Shown here in pieces: positions 33,863 through 43,073 of a stretch of 64,000 nt of DNA. Under the pieces are notes generated by a model. The model was not told where the DNA came from. It did not search any database and saw only the letters and a program-made list of their open reading frames with translations. Source of the stretch: CAYUZU01 sp964448675 (GTDB taxonomy: Bacteria > Planctomycetota > Phycisphaerae > UBA1845 > Fen-1342); NCBI GenBank assembly GCA_964448675.1, contig CAYUZU010000011.1, positions 1 through 64,000 of the forward strand, in the 5' to 3' direction. A program made the translations under genes and the position numbers. The first letter of the stretch is position 1. Each line of letters starts with the position of its first letter.

Positions 33863-36565
33863 ATGACACGACGCGCTGTGTCTGCCGCGCTGATCGCCAC
33901 CCTGCTGATCGTCGCCGCGCACGCCACGGCCCAGGACTGCGAATGGGCCCAGCCCGTTCCGCTCCCCGCGGATTTCAACGGGGCCATCACGGCGGCCGAG
34001 ATCTTCGATCGCGACGGGGACGGACCGGACCCGCCTGTCCTCTACATCGGCGGTGATTTCACCTTCACCTTCAACAGCGCCGTGTATTACAACATCGCCG
34101 GCTGGGACGGCAGCACCTGGCTCCGCATGGACGGCGGCACCAGCGGCCCCGTGACCGACCTCGAGGTCTTTGACGACGACGGCGAGAGCAGCAACCCTCC
34201 CAAGCTCTACGCCTGCGGCAGCTTTCTCAACGCCGGTCGCATCGGTGCCCGCCGCATCGCCGCCTGGTCCGGCTATACCTGGAACTCATTGGGCTTCGGC
34301 ATCAACAACGGCCTTGATGCCGCCGCCTATACCATGACCGTCGCCGACCTCGACGGCTTTGGCTTCGACCCGCCCAAGCTCTACGTCGGCGGCCTGTTCG
34401 GATCCGCCGGCGGATTCAGCGCCGAGCGCGTGGCCGCGTGGGGCTACGATTCAGCGTACGGCTACGTGCGTTTCTCCGCCTTGCCGAATTCGCCCGAGCT
34501 GAACAACTCCGTCAATGCGCTGATCGGCTATGACGAGGACGGCGACGGCGTGCCGACACTGTACGCCGGCGGTGGTTTCATCGGGGGCGGCCCCAGCCCG
34601 TCGTACATCGCGCGCTGGGACGGTTTCAGCTGGAGCGTGGTCGGCACCGATGTGCTCAAGGGCGTCGACGACATCGTGCATGCCCTGGCCGTTCATGAAG
34701 GCAATCTGTACATCGGCGGCCGCTTCGATCGCGCCGGCATGATTCTCGATGCCAACGGCATTGCCTGCTGGAACGGGGCCAGTTGGTCCGGGCTCGGCAC
34801 GGGCACCGACGGGACGGTCCTGAGCCTGCAGTCCGCCGACGTCGACGGTAGCGGCCCGCTCGAGGCCGAGCTCTTCGCCGGCGGCACGTTCCTGAATGCC
34901 GGCGGCATCGCCGCCAATCGCATCGCGCGCTGGGAGGATGGCGCCTGGTATGCCATCGGTGCCGGACGTCCGGAGCCGGTTTACGACATGCTGCCCATCG
35001 ACGAGCAGTATGATCATCTCGAGGGGCCGGGGCTGTTGGTCGCCGGTGGCAGCACGTTCGACGGCGACCTGGCCTTGTGGACCTGCGAGGCGGCCGACGA
35101 TTTCGACGGCGACGGTGTCCCGGATGACGAGGACAACTGCCCCGAAACCTACAACCCCGATCAGCTCGACGACGACGAGGACACGGTCGGCGACGCGTGC
35201 GACAACTGCCCGGAAGACGATAACCCGGAACAGACCGATACGGACGGCGATGGTGTCGGCAATATCTGCGACAACTGCCCGGAGATCTTCAACACGGACC
35301 AGAGCGACTTCGACAGCGACGGCGTCGGCAACGTCTGTGACAATTGCTTCACGTCGTACAACCCCAACCAGGAAGACTTCGACGACGACACCTGGGGAGA
35401 CGTCTGCGACAACTGCCCGACCGACAGCAACCCGAACCAGTTCGACAACGACAGCGACCAGCTCGGCAACGCCTGCGACAACTGTCCCGACGATGCCAAC
35501 CCGGGCCAGGAGGACGCTGACGACGACGACGTCGGTGATCTGTGTGACAACTGTCCGGACGATGCCAACAACGACCAGGCCAATTCCGACACGGACGCGT
35601 TCGGCGATGCCTGCGACAACTGCCCCAACAACAGCAACCCGACCCAGGCCGACGGCGATGGCGACGACTGGGGCGACGCCTGTGACAACTGCCCCGATGA
35701 CGCCAACCCGCAGCAGCTCGACGGCGACAGCGACAACGTGGGCGACGTCTGCGACAACTGCCCGGACGACGCCAACGAAGACCAGGCCGACGGCGATGGC
35801 GACGACTGGGGCGACGCCTGTGACAACTGTCCCGACGATGCCAACCCGCAGCAGCTCGACGGCGACAGCGACAACGTCGGCGACGTCTGCGACAACTGCC
35901 CGGACGACGCCAACGAAGACCAGGCGAACAGCGACGGCGACGACTGGGGCGACGCCTGTGACAACTGTCCCGACGATGCCAACCCGGAGCAGCTCGACGG
36001 CGACAGCGACAACGTGGGCGACGTCTGCGACAACTGCCCGGACGACGCCAACGAAGACCAGGCGAACAGCGACGGCGACGACTGGGGCGACGCCTGTGAC
36101 AACTGTCCCGACGATGCCAACCCGGAGCAGCTCGACGGCGACAGCGACAACGTGGGCGACGTCTGCGACAACTGCCCGGACGACGCCAACGAAGACCAGG
36201 CCGATGGTGACGGCGACGGTTGGGGTGACGTATGCGACAACTGCCCGAACGTCCACAACCCGGGTCAGGAAGACAGTGACGAGGACGGCGTCGGCGACGC
36301 CTGCGAGACCAGCCCCGAGTGCAAGGGCGATGCCAACTGCAACGGCAGCGTCGACTGGCGCGACATCGACTTCTTCGTCGCCGCCCAGAACGACAACGAG
36401 TCCGCCTGGCATGACATGCACATGCAGCGCTACGGCGAGCCGCCGACCTGCCCGTTCTCCAACATGGACGTCGGCGGGCACCAGGGCATCGCGACGCCCG
36501 ACGGCACCGTTACCTGGCGCGACATCGACGGCTTCGTGTCCCTGATGAACACGACCTGCCCGTAG
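33863..36565 (+). CDS. Secreted propeller/TSP3-repeat protein with dockerin-like C-terminus
   Basis: 900 residues from the ATG behind GAGGAGGAAAG. The signal peptide ends at ATAQ. Residues about 35-400 carry repeats of the YIGGxFxxAGGxxxxxIAxWDGxxW type, likely a beta-propeller. Residues about 415-815 are thrombospondin type 3 calcium repeats (D-x-D-x-D-G-x-G-D-x-C-D-N-C-P), with a near-identical 46-residue block four times in tandem. The last about 75 residues are the dockerin-like tail (SVDWRDIDFFVAAQND, TVTWRDIDGFVSLMN, ending TTCP). A nearly identical tail closes the thioredoxin-fold protein encoded at 50.6 kb. Expected to be a long, calcium-stiffened surface or secreted protein. Confidence 0.87.
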   Translation: MTRRAVSAALIATLLIVAAHATAQDCEWAQPVPLPADFNGAITAAEIFDRDGDGPDPPVLYIGGDFTFTFNSAVYYNIAGWDGSTWLRMDGGTSGPVTDLEVFDDDGESSNPPKLYACGSFLNAGRIGARRIAAWSGYTWNSLGFGINNGLDAAAYTMTVADLDGFGFDPPKLYVGGLFGSAGGFSAERVAAWGYDSAYGYVRFSALPNSPELNNSVNALIGYDEDGDGVPTLYAGGGFIGGGPSPSYIARWDGFSWSVVGTDVLKGVDDIVHALAVHEGNLYIGGRFDRAGMILDANGIACWNGASWSGLGTGTDGTVLSLQSADVDGSGPLEAELFAGGTFLNAGGIAANRIARWEDGAWYAIGAGRPEPVYDMLPIDEQYDHLEGPGLLVAGGSTFDGDLALWTCEAADDFDGDGVPDDEDNCPETYNPDQLDDDEDTVGDACDNCPEDDNPEQTDTDGDGVGNICDNCPEIFNTDQSDFDSDGVGNVCDNCFTSYNPNQEDFDDDTWGDVCDNCPTDSNPNQFDNDSDQLGNACDNCPDDANPGQEDADDDDVGDLCDNCPDDANNDQANSDTDAFGDACDNCPNNSNPTQADGDGDDWGDACDNCPDDANPQQLDGDSDNVGDVCDNCPDDANEDQADGDGDDWGDACDNCPDDANPQQLDGDSDNVGDVCDNCPDDANEDQANSDGDDWGDACDNCPDDANPEQLDGDSDNVGDVCDNCPDDANEDQANSDGDDWGDACDNCPDDANPEQLDGDSDNVGDVCDNCPDDANEDQADGDGDGWGDVCDNCPNVHNPGQEDSDEDGVGDACETSPECKGDANCNGSVDWRDIDFFVAAQNDNESAWHDMHMQRYGEPPTCPFSNMDVGGHQGIATPDGTVTWRDIDGFVSLMNTTCP
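35684..36235 (+). repeat. Four tandem 138-bp copies encoding paired TSP3 motifs
   Basis: Copies start at 35684, 35822, 35960 and 36098. Each encodes two 23-residue TSP3 motifs (DNCPDDANPQQLDGDSDNVG and DNCPDDANEDQADGDGDDWG types). Differences are few (Q/E, DG/NS), so the copies arose by recent duplication or are kept alike by recombination. Flanking TSP3 motifs are much more diverged. Confidence 0.9.
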
Positions 36566-36602
36566 CGCCGCGATCGCGGTTCAGAGATCAGGGATCGCGG
36601 CG
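36566..36602. terminator. Bidirectional hairpin between convergent genes
   Basis: A perfect 10-bp stem (CGCCGCGATC/GATCGCGGCG) with a 17-base loop overlaps the stop codon of the SGNH-like gene and follows the TSP3 gene stop directly. No U-tract. Confidence 0.6.
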
Positions 36603-37709
36603 TCCGGGAAGGGCGCCGGGGCCCCCGGAGTCCTCCGGCGCCGCGTGTCGTGCCGCCAGCGTGGCCGCCAGCGCCCGCACGCGCTCACTCACCACGGTGC
36701 CGAACACCGCCGCCGCCGGCTCGGTCACGTGATCCACGTTCTGCATGAGTGCCTGCGAGAACGTGGGCGGCGCGTCGACGGCGACCTGCACCAGCGGCGA
36801 GGCCGCGGTCGCTTCACGCAGCATTGGCGGGATCTGGCGGAAGTAACGCTGAAACGCCGGCGCTTCCCACAACGCCTCGTACACCGGACTGTTGACGATC
36901 ACCACCGGCAGCGCGTGCTCGTCCGCGAGTTCGCACAGCCGCTGCAGCGCCGCGCGGTTGTCCTCCGACAAGCGCGGGCGCGGCCGGCGCTCCAGGAACG
37001 CCAGGTGCGCGGCACAGTCCGCCGCCACGTTCGCCGCATCAGGCTCCACGATCGGCATGAACCCCGTCGGGTAGGCACGCACCGCCCGCGCCACCGGGTC
37101 CGCCCGCGACAACTGCCCGCGAAACAGCGTCCGCAGGCTCTTGGTCTGCGAATCGAGCGGCGCATAGCGATACAGCCACAGCCGAAACTGATTGCGCACC
37201 CCCCGCGCGCACACCGGCTGCACCGCCGAGTTGGCGAAGCGGTCGGCCGGTATCGGCGTCAACATCGGACGGTGCAGCGAGCGGTGCCACACGTCGTACA
37301 CGTGCACCAGCACCACCGCCCGCGGCGGCGGAAAACGCCGCAGGTATTCCTCGAGCATCCACACGTCGTCGACGGCGGCGTACGCCCCCAGCGTGCACAG
37401 GTTCAGCGCCCGGCCCCCCAGCCGCTCGCCGACCAGCACCGGGTCCACCCCGCACAATCCGCTCGAATCCCCCAGGATCAGCCAATCCACTGGCGTATTG
37501 AGATCGCGCAGCAGCCGCCACTTGTGCTGTGCCGCCGCGTAGCCCAGGTTCTGCGGGTGCTGTCGCAGGTACGCCAGGCAGGCGAAGTTGAGCGCGACCA
37601 CCAGCGCGCCCGTCAGCAGCAGCGTTGTCCACACCTGCGACCCCGTCCGCGGGACAGGGACCTCCTGCGGCAGGAAGCGATCAGCGGCGGGTGGGGGCTT
37701 CGTCGTCAT
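36588..37709 (-). CDS. SGNH-like (AlgJ/AlgX-type) O-acylation partner
   Basis: 373 residues from MTTKPPPAADR. One N-terminal membrane helix (about 27-48) is followed by an extracytoplasmic domain with WLILGDSSG (S82/S83, block I of SGNH hydrolases) and a later N-V-D-H-V-T (possible Asp/His pair). The GDS-S-x-x-x-x-G and D-x-x-x layout matches proteins that pair with MBOAT transporters to acetylate exopolysaccharides, as AlgJ/AlgX or PatB do. It starts 2 bp after the MBOAT stop, so the pair is an operon. The target glycan is unknown. Confidence 0.7.
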   Translation of the reverse strand: MTTKPPPAADRFLPQEVPVPRTGSQVWTTLLLTGALVVALNFACLAYLRQHPQNLGYAAAQHKWRLLRDLNTPVDWLILGDSSGLCGVDPVLVGERLGGRALNLCTLGAYAAVDDVWMLEEYLRRFPPPRAVVLVHVYDVWHRSLHRPMLTPIPADRFANSAVQPVCARGVRNQFRLWLYRYAPLDSQTKSLRTLFRGQLSRADPVARAVRAYPTGFMPIVEPDAANVAADCAAHLAFLERRPRPRLSEDNRAALQRLCELADEHALPVVIVNSPVYEALWEAPAFQRYFRQIPPMLREATAASPLVQVAVDAPPTFSQALMQNVDHVTEPAAAVFGTVVSERVRALAATLAARHAAPEDSGGPGALPGRRDP

Positions 37710-37711
37710 CG

Positions 37712-39133
37712 TCAGAACTGGAAGTAGATGAACTCGACCTGGTCGCGAACGCCGAAAACCGCAATCGCCCCCAGAAGCACCGCATAGGCCACAGCCCGTG
37801 GCACGACGGGCCATCCCGCCAGCCACGTCAGCCGGCGCGTCGCCTGCTGGAAGATCTGCACCAGCAGCAGCGGTGTCGCGAAGTACGCCAGGTCGAACGC
37901 GAGAGCCGCACTCTGTGCCGAAGCGCCGAAGCCTGCGTGCGTGACGAAGTGCGCGATCTGGGCCGCCGACGAAGAGCGGAACAGCACCCAGCCGAACACC
38001 GTCAGGACGAACATCAGCACCATTGCCGGCAGACGCTGCCAGGCGAACGGCGACTGGACATCGGGCTGCCAGCTGCGGCGGCCGTCCCCCGCGGCACGAT
38101 AGATCACCAGAATGGCACCGTGGTACACCCCCCACAACACGAAGTTCCACGCCGCCCCGTGCCACAGGCCGCCGAGCATCATCGTCAGCATCAGGTTGCG
38201 TGCCGTGCGCAGCCGCCCACCGCGATTACCGCCCAATGGGATGTACAGGTAGTCGCGCAGCCACGACGACAGCGAGATGTGCCAGCGGCGCCAGAAATCG
38301 CTCGGGCTGACCGCGAAGTACGGCAGGCGGAAGTTGAGGCAGAGGTCGAACCCCAGCAGCTTCGCCGTCCCGCGGGCGATATCGCTGTAACCCGAGAAAT
38401 CGCCGTAGATTTGCACGGTGAACGCCAAAGCTCCGATAACCAGGTCGAGCCCGGCGTGGTCGTGATAGTTGTTGAACACCGCGTCGGCGACGACAGCGAT
38501 ATTGTCCGCCACCACCACTTTCTTGAAGTAGCCCCAGATGATCAGCGCCAGCCCCGCGTCGATGCGCGTCGCTGTAACCCGTCGCGGCTGGGTGATTTGC
38601 GGCAGCAGCCGGCCGGCTCGCTCGATTGGCCCGGCCACGAGCTGCGGGAAGAACGCCACGAACAGAGCCAGGTTCTCCAGCCGCCGACAGGGTTCCAGCT
38701 TTCGTCGATAGACGTCGATCGTGTAGCTCAGCGTCTGGAAGGTATAGAACGAGATGCCGACCGGCAGGACGATGTTGAGCGTGGCGTAGTCCGCCGCGAA
38801 GCCGACGGCAGCCAGGCATTGGGCGAAGCTCTCGGCGAAGAAGTTGAAGTACTTGAAGGTGGCGAGGATGCCGAGGTTCGACACGACCGACGCCGCCAGG
38901 AGCCAGCGCCGCCGCCGCGGCTGCTCGGTCTGGCCGAGCCAGCGGCCGACGTTGTAATCGATGATGGTGGAGAGCGCCAGCAGCGACAGGAAGCGCCAAT
39001 CCCAGTACCCATAAAACACGTAGCTGGCCACCAGCAGCAGGCGGTTCTGCCAGCGCCACCGCCGGCGCAGCAGCACGTACGCCGCGTAGACGGCCAGGAA
39101 GAAGACCGGGAAGACGTACGAGTTGAAGAGCAT
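37712..39133 (-). CDS. MBOAT family O-acyltransferase (AlgI/DltB-like)
   Basis: 473 residues. The start MLFNSYVFPVFF is standard for this family, and a longer start 27 bp upstream is ignored. Multi-pass membrane protein with the conserved LPVGISFYTFQTLSYTIDVYR, VAGPIERA, SDFWRRWHISLSSWLRDYLYIPLGGN and MLGGLWHGAAWNF, whose His (H325) is the catalytic residue. It moves acyl groups across the membrane for a periplasmic partner, here the SGNH-like protein. Confidence 0.9.
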   Translation of the reverse strand: MLFNSYVFPVFFLAVYAAYVLLRRRWRWQNRLLLVASYVFYGYWDWRFLSLLALSTIIDYNVGRWLGQTEQPRRRRWLLAASVVSNLGILATFKYFNFFAESFAQCLAAVGFAADYATLNIVLPVGISFYTFQTLSYTIDVYRRKLEPCRRLENLALFVAFFPQLVAGPIERAGRLLPQITQPRRVTATRIDAGLALIIWGYFKKVVVADNIAVVADAVFNNYHDHAGLDLVIGALAFTVQIYGDFSGYSDIARGTAKLLGFDLCLNFRLPYFAVSPSDFWRRWHISLSSWLRDYLYIPLGGNRGGRLRTARNLMLTMMLGGLWHGAAWNFVLWGVYHGAILVIYRAAGDGRRSWQPDVQSPFAWQRLPAMVLMFVLTVFGWVLFRSSSAAQIAHFVTHAGFGASAQSAALAFDLAYFATPLLLVQIFQQATRRLTWLAGWPVVPRAVAYAVLLGAIAVFGVRDQVEFIYFQF

Positions 39134-39279
39134 CGGCGGGTCCCGCGCGTGGGTGCTCACAGCGACCGAACCCTGCCCGCCAGGGCGCGGGAAAGTCCGA
39201 TTCCGGCTGGCGCTGCCGCTGGAAATATCGGTGTCACCCCCGGGGTGCTTAAGGCACGCCCGCCCCCGCAGGTGCCAAA

Positions 39280-39337
39280 CCCCTGCCGCAAGGCAGGGGC
39301 GCCGGACCCCAGCCGCTGGGTTGTGGGCGGGGTCCGG
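39280..39337. other. Two adjacent strong hairpins between the MBOAT and SPFH genes
   Basis: The first is CCCCTGCC-GCAA-GGCAGGGG (39280-39299), with a tetraloop. The second is CCGGACCCC/GGGGTCCGG (39302-39310 and 39329-39337). They sit after the SPFH gene stop (minus strand) and before the MBOAT start. No U-tract, so they may act as a factor-dependent terminator or mRNA-end barrier. Confidence 0.55.
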
Positions 39338-39367
39338 ACGGGACGCACACGCCTATGCAGTTGAGCA

Positions 39368-41029
39368 CTACTCGTTCTTCTCCGCCTCGTCATTCGCCGA
39401 GCGCAGCAATTCCAGGTCAGCGACATCCTGCAGCCGCGTCAGGTCCGTCCAGAACGTCCCATCGCCGGCGAAGATCAGGCGGATGCTGTCCGGCGCGAAG
39501 GACTGTGCAAACGTGTACAGGTTGTACGCGTGGCCCGTACCGAACGCCTGCACCATCAGCTTGCGCCCGTCGGCGTCGGCCTGGTTCTTCATTCGCTCCA
39601 CGTCGGCCTCGGCCGTCCCCAGCGTCAGCGCGATCGCCGCCTCCAGGTCCGCGATCTGTCGCTCGATCTTGGCGACCTCCAGATCCCGCTCGGCGTCGAT
39701 CTTCTCGGCCTGCTTCTCGCCCTCCGCCTTGATCTGCGCCACCTTCTTTCGCGTGTCGCCCTTGATCTCTTCACGGGCGACCTCGATCTGCGCCTTGGCG
39801 GTTTCCAGCTCGGCCCGCACTTTGGCAGTCTCGCGCTCCTTCTGCTTGGTCTCCTCCTCTTCGACGGCGATGAACCCGCGCTGGATCGTCTGTTTCAAAT
39901 CGAGCTTTTCGGCGCCGCTGGTCGAACCGCCGCGAACTTCGATGTTCTGGATCAGCGCGATCAGGATCTCGATGTTCCGTTCGCGACAGACGCGTTGCAG
40001 CGTCTCGGTGACGGCCTTCTGGTACTCCTCGCGCTTGTCACCCTGGATGAAGTCCGTGCTCTGGTAGGTCGAGCCCGTCACGCGACAGATCGACCGGATC
40101 TGCCCCAGGATGATCTCGCGAATCTCCGCCAGGTCGCCGAAGCGGCTGATCATCTCCGGCGTGTGCTGCGGATGCCGCCCCCAGACCACGGTGACCTCGA
40201 CCTCGATGGTGAAGGCGTCGGCCGACGGGAAGTAGATGTTCGTACTGAGGTCCCCGGTGCGGAGCTGTGACAACTCGTTGTAGCCGATCTGTACGATGTC
40301 GACCTTGTACACCTTGGGATTGAGGTAGTAGATGCCCGGCTGCAACACGTTGCGCAGCACGCCGCGCTGACCTTCTTCGGCCAGCTTCTGCACGCGCTTG
40401 GTGCGGCCTTTGACGGGTTGCCCATCGGGGCCGATGCTGACTTCCTCGATCGTCTCGAAGCCGGGCATGTCGCCCAGCTGCGAAGTCACGATGCCCACGC
40501 AGCCCAGCGGCACGACCACCGCCGGTTCGAGCTCGATCTCGTAGGCATGCGGATTCAGGCGATACGTGCCGGGCGTGAGCACCGCCCGCTGAATACCGCG
40601 GTAGCCCGGATCGACGACCTCGCTCTCGTGCGGCCATTCCTTGCCGGCCCGGCTGATGACGATGCCGACCTGCGGCCACTCGCCCGCCGTCTCGGGAATG
40701 GCGTAGTCCGGCTGGCCGGCCTGCCAGATGACCTGCCAGGTGGCCGGGTCGCCGGCGGGGATTTCGGTGACCGGATGGGTCTCCCATTCCCACTTGAGCG
40801 GGTTGAAGAAGTAGCGCCCGGGACCGAGCGCCTCCCGCTGGATGCCCTGCTGGCCGGGCTCGGCGATGGTCTGCCCGGGCGGCATCTCTTCGCCGGTCTT
40901 GCGGATGAGCACCAGCACCTCGTCCGGCGCGACGTAGGCCCGGCACATTGTCCAGGCAAACGACAGACCGGCCGCAGCCAGGATCAGGACCAGACCCACC
41001 ACGGCACTGATGATTCGGCTGATCGTCAT
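39368..41029 (-). CDS. SPFH/band-7 membrane protein, paralogue 2
   Basis: 553 residues. There is one N-terminal membrane helix (about 6-26), then an SPFH-type beta-rich region containing repeated 'G-x-x-G-I-Q-R-x-x-L-x-P-G-x-Y-x-L-N-P' turns (GIQREALGPGRYFFNPL, GIQRAVLTPGTYRLNP, GVLRNVLQPGIYYLNP). A band-7 core and a long charged coiled coil (about 375-510, rich in E-x-x-K and A) complete it. Such proteins form ring-like oligomers at the membrane. Its ATG overlaps the stop of paralogue 1 (ATGA). Confidence 0.82.
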   Translation of the reverse strand: MTISRIISAVVGLVLILAAAGLSFAWTMCRAYVAPDEVLVLIRKTGEEMPPGQTIAEPGQQGIQREALGPGRYFFNPLKWEWETHPVTEIPAGDPATWQVIWQAGQPDYAIPETAGEWPQVGIVISRAGKEWPHESEVVDPGYRGIQRAVLTPGTYRLNPHAYEIELEPAVVVPLGCVGIVTSQLGDMPGFETIEEVSIGPDGQPVKGRTKRVQKLAEEGQRGVLRNVLQPGIYYLNPKVYKVDIVQIGYNELSQLRTGDLSTNIYFPSADAFTIEVEVTVVWGRHPQHTPEMISRFGDLAEIREIILGQIRSICRVTGSTYQSTDFIQGDKREEYQKAVTETLQRVCRERNIEILIALIQNIEVRGGSTSGAEKLDLKQTIQRGFIAVEEEETKQKERETAKVRAELETAKAQIEVAREEIKGDTRKKVAQIKAEGEKQAEKIDAERDLEVAKIERQIADLEAAIALTLGTAEADVERMKNQADADGRKLMVQAFGTGHAYNLYTFAQSFAPDSIRLIFAGDGTFWTDLTRLQDVADLELLRSANDEAEKNE

Positions 41030-42648
41030 GGCGTTTCTCCTTGCGTCGTGGCGGGGGGTTCGGTCGGCACGCTGCGCGAGAGGGATGTGAAGATCTCCGC
41101 AAACGGTCCGTCCGTGCTGGCCAGCACCGACCGCAGCGCCGGCGCGAGCTGCTGATAGAAGAAGTACTGCGCGTAGGTCTCGCCGCCGCCGAAGGCGCGA
41201 ATCGCATCCGCCAGCGGTTCCGCTTCGGCCTTGTAATTGAGGGTGATCACGTCCGCCTCGGCTTCGCCGCGGGCCGTCTTGGCGGCTGCCTGCTCCTTGG
41301 CGGCTTCCAGGTTGAGCCGCGCGACCTCCAGCCGTTTCTGCGCCTCGGTCAGCGCGACCGCCTTGCGTTGCTCGGCGGCCTTGACCAGCGTGACCACCTC
41401 ACGGTCGGCTTCGCCCATGAGCTTGTTCTGGCTCTGCATTTCCTGTTCCTTGACGAGTTCGGCCTCGGCCTGGGCCACGCGCTGGTCGTTGCGGTATTTG
41501 TTGATCTGCTGGTCGGCGAGTTGCCGTTCGCTGATCGGGTCGGCGATGGCTGCGGGCGGTTCGATTCGCCGGATCAGGGCGGCGCGCACCTCGATGCCCT
41601 GCTTGGCGCACTGGTCGCGCAACCCGTCAAAGAACGCGTTCTGGAAGCGCAGCCGCGTCTCGCCCGAGATGAACTCCTTGGCCAGCAGCTTCGACCCCTC
41701 GATCCGCGACAGCGAGCGGGCGTACGGCAGGATCAGCTTCTTCTCGATGTCCTCGTGCTCGCCGATCGCCACCATGACGTAGGGCGCCATGTCCTGGCTG
41801 ATGGCGTACTCCACCGTTGCTTCGACGATGATCTCGAAGCTGTCGGCCGAGGGGAAGCGGATCGCCTCGTCCTGCCGCAGGTCGAGCGTCTTGCTGCGCA
41901 CGTCAATCGGCGTGATCTGGCGTACGAAGGGGTTGTTGTAGTAGGTGCCGGCCGGCAGCACGTTCGGTTGCACACCGCGCTCGCCCGGCTGCACCGTCCA
42001 GTCGTTGGGGTTGTCGGGCTCCGTCCCGTGCAGCAGCCGCTGGACGCCGACGAAGCCTGGCTTGACGATGACCGGCTTGACCCGCCTCACCTGGTAGGCG
42101 TAAGGGTTGATGTTGTAGCGCTCCGGCATCAGCACGTCCTTCAGCGGGCCGCGCTCGTGCTCCTCGGTCGCGACGATCTTGCCCGGCGGCAGCGGCTGGC
42201 CGTAGAGGCGCACGCGTACGCCGATTTCGTCCTGCCCGATCACGACGGCGGGGTGGACCTGCCGCTCCCAGAACAGCGGATCGTAGAAGTAGCGCCCCTC
42301 GGGCAGCACCTCGTACTGAATGCCCTTGTAGCGCGTCGAATCCGGGGATTCTCCCAGGGCTTCCAGCAATGCGGGGTACAGCACCGTTTGCGTCCGCACG
42401 GTCTCCGGCACTGGCGAACCGTCCGGCATGGTTGACGGCAACGGCTCGCCGACCTTGCGCACCAGCACCAGCACCTTGCCCGCCGGCACCTCGACCCGCT
42501 GGACGAACCAGTAGTACCCCATCCCGACAAGCAGCAGGACGGGAATGACGGCCAGCCAGCCGAGCAGGGCCACCGGCGGTCGTTTCGACGGCGTGGCCGC
42601 TCGTCGATAGGGCCGCCCTTCGTCGGGCGGTGGGGGGGTAATCGCCAT
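41026..42648 (-). CDS. SPFH/band-7 membrane protein, paralogue 1
   Basis: 540 residues. Same plan as the following gene: a membrane helix (about 27-50), then GIQYEVLPEGRYFYDPLFW and GVQPNVLPAGTYYNNPFV turns, a band-7 domain, and a coiled coil (about 385-475, with AEAELVKEQEMQSQNK and ALTEAQKRLEVARLNLEAAKEQ). The two are diverged paralogues and probably form a mixed complex, by analogy with HflK/HflC. It lies 2 bp after the zinc-ribbon gene. Confidence 0.82.
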   Translation of the reverse strand: MAITPPPPDEGRPYRRAATPSKRPPVALLGWLAVIPVLLLVGMGYYWFVQRVEVPAGKVLVLVRKVGEPLPSTMPDGSPVPETVRTQTVLYPALLEALGESPDSTRYKGIQYEVLPEGRYFYDPLFWERQVHPAVVIGQDEIGVRVRLYGQPLPPGKIVATEEHERGPLKDVLMPERYNINPYAYQVRRVKPVIVKPGFVGVQRLLHGTEPDNPNDWTVQPGERGVQPNVLPAGTYYNNPFVRQITPIDVRSKTLDLRQDEAIRFPSADSFEIIVEATVEYAISQDMAPYVMVAIGEHEDIEKKLILPYARSLSRIEGSKLLAKEFISGETRLRFQNAFFDGLRDQCAKQGIEVRAALIRRIEPPAAIADPISERQLADQQINKYRNDQRVAQAEAELVKEQEMQSQNKLMGEADREVVTLVKAAEQRKAVALTEAQKRLEVARLNLEAAKEQAAAKTARGEAEADVITLNYKAEAEPLADAIRAFGGGETYAQYFFYQQLAPALRSVLASTDGPFAEIFTSLSRSVPTEPPATTQGETP

Positions 42649-42650
42649 GG

Positions 42651-42890
42651 TCAGTTCTCCGTGTTGGACGGCTCGGCGTCGTTATTGATCAGTCGCGTAC
42701 CACAGTGGGCACAGAACTGCGCCCGGCCCGGGTTCGTACCATGACACTGCGGGCAGCGGTCGGCAGCGCCCGCGGCGCGCCGCGGGGCGCAGGGCCGGCC
42801 CGGTCGGCTGCTGCTGCCGAGCACGATCGCGCCGACAACCAGCAGGACGCCGGCGAGCAGCAGCACCGTGATGGTGGCGGGCCCGATCAT
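42651..42890 (-). CDS. Small membrane protein with zinc ribbon
   Basis: 79 residues from the ATG with GGAGG 8 bases before it. Two other in-frame starts upstream lack a site. The N-terminal membrane helix is about 2-24. The C-terminal part is a double-CxxC zinc ribbon (CPQCHGTN and CAHCGTRL). It is the first gene of the SPFH operon and is divergent from the RND operon. Likely an accessory protein of the SPFH complex, by position. Confidence 0.75.
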   Translation of the reverse strand: MIGPATITVLLLAGVLLVVGAIVLGSSSRPGRPCAPRRAAGAADRCPQCHGTNPGRAQFCAHCGTRLINNDAEPSNTEN

Positions 42891-43073
42891 GGCATTGTCC
42901 TCCATGCGATAGGATAACGCGAGTGGCGAATAGTGCATTTAGAAACGAGTTCGCAGTCTGTAAGCGCCACGGGCGATTGTAACGAAGTGTCAGAGGGCCT
43001 TGCTTTGGCACGGCGGACCGCGGACAATAGCGGGCTCGACGCTGCGAAGACCCCGACACCGAATGCTTCACCC

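Noticed and set aside
35684..36235. Regular 138-bp repeats as a CRISPR array
   Set aside because: The units are in frame, encode calcium-loop motifs and have no separate spacer sequences.
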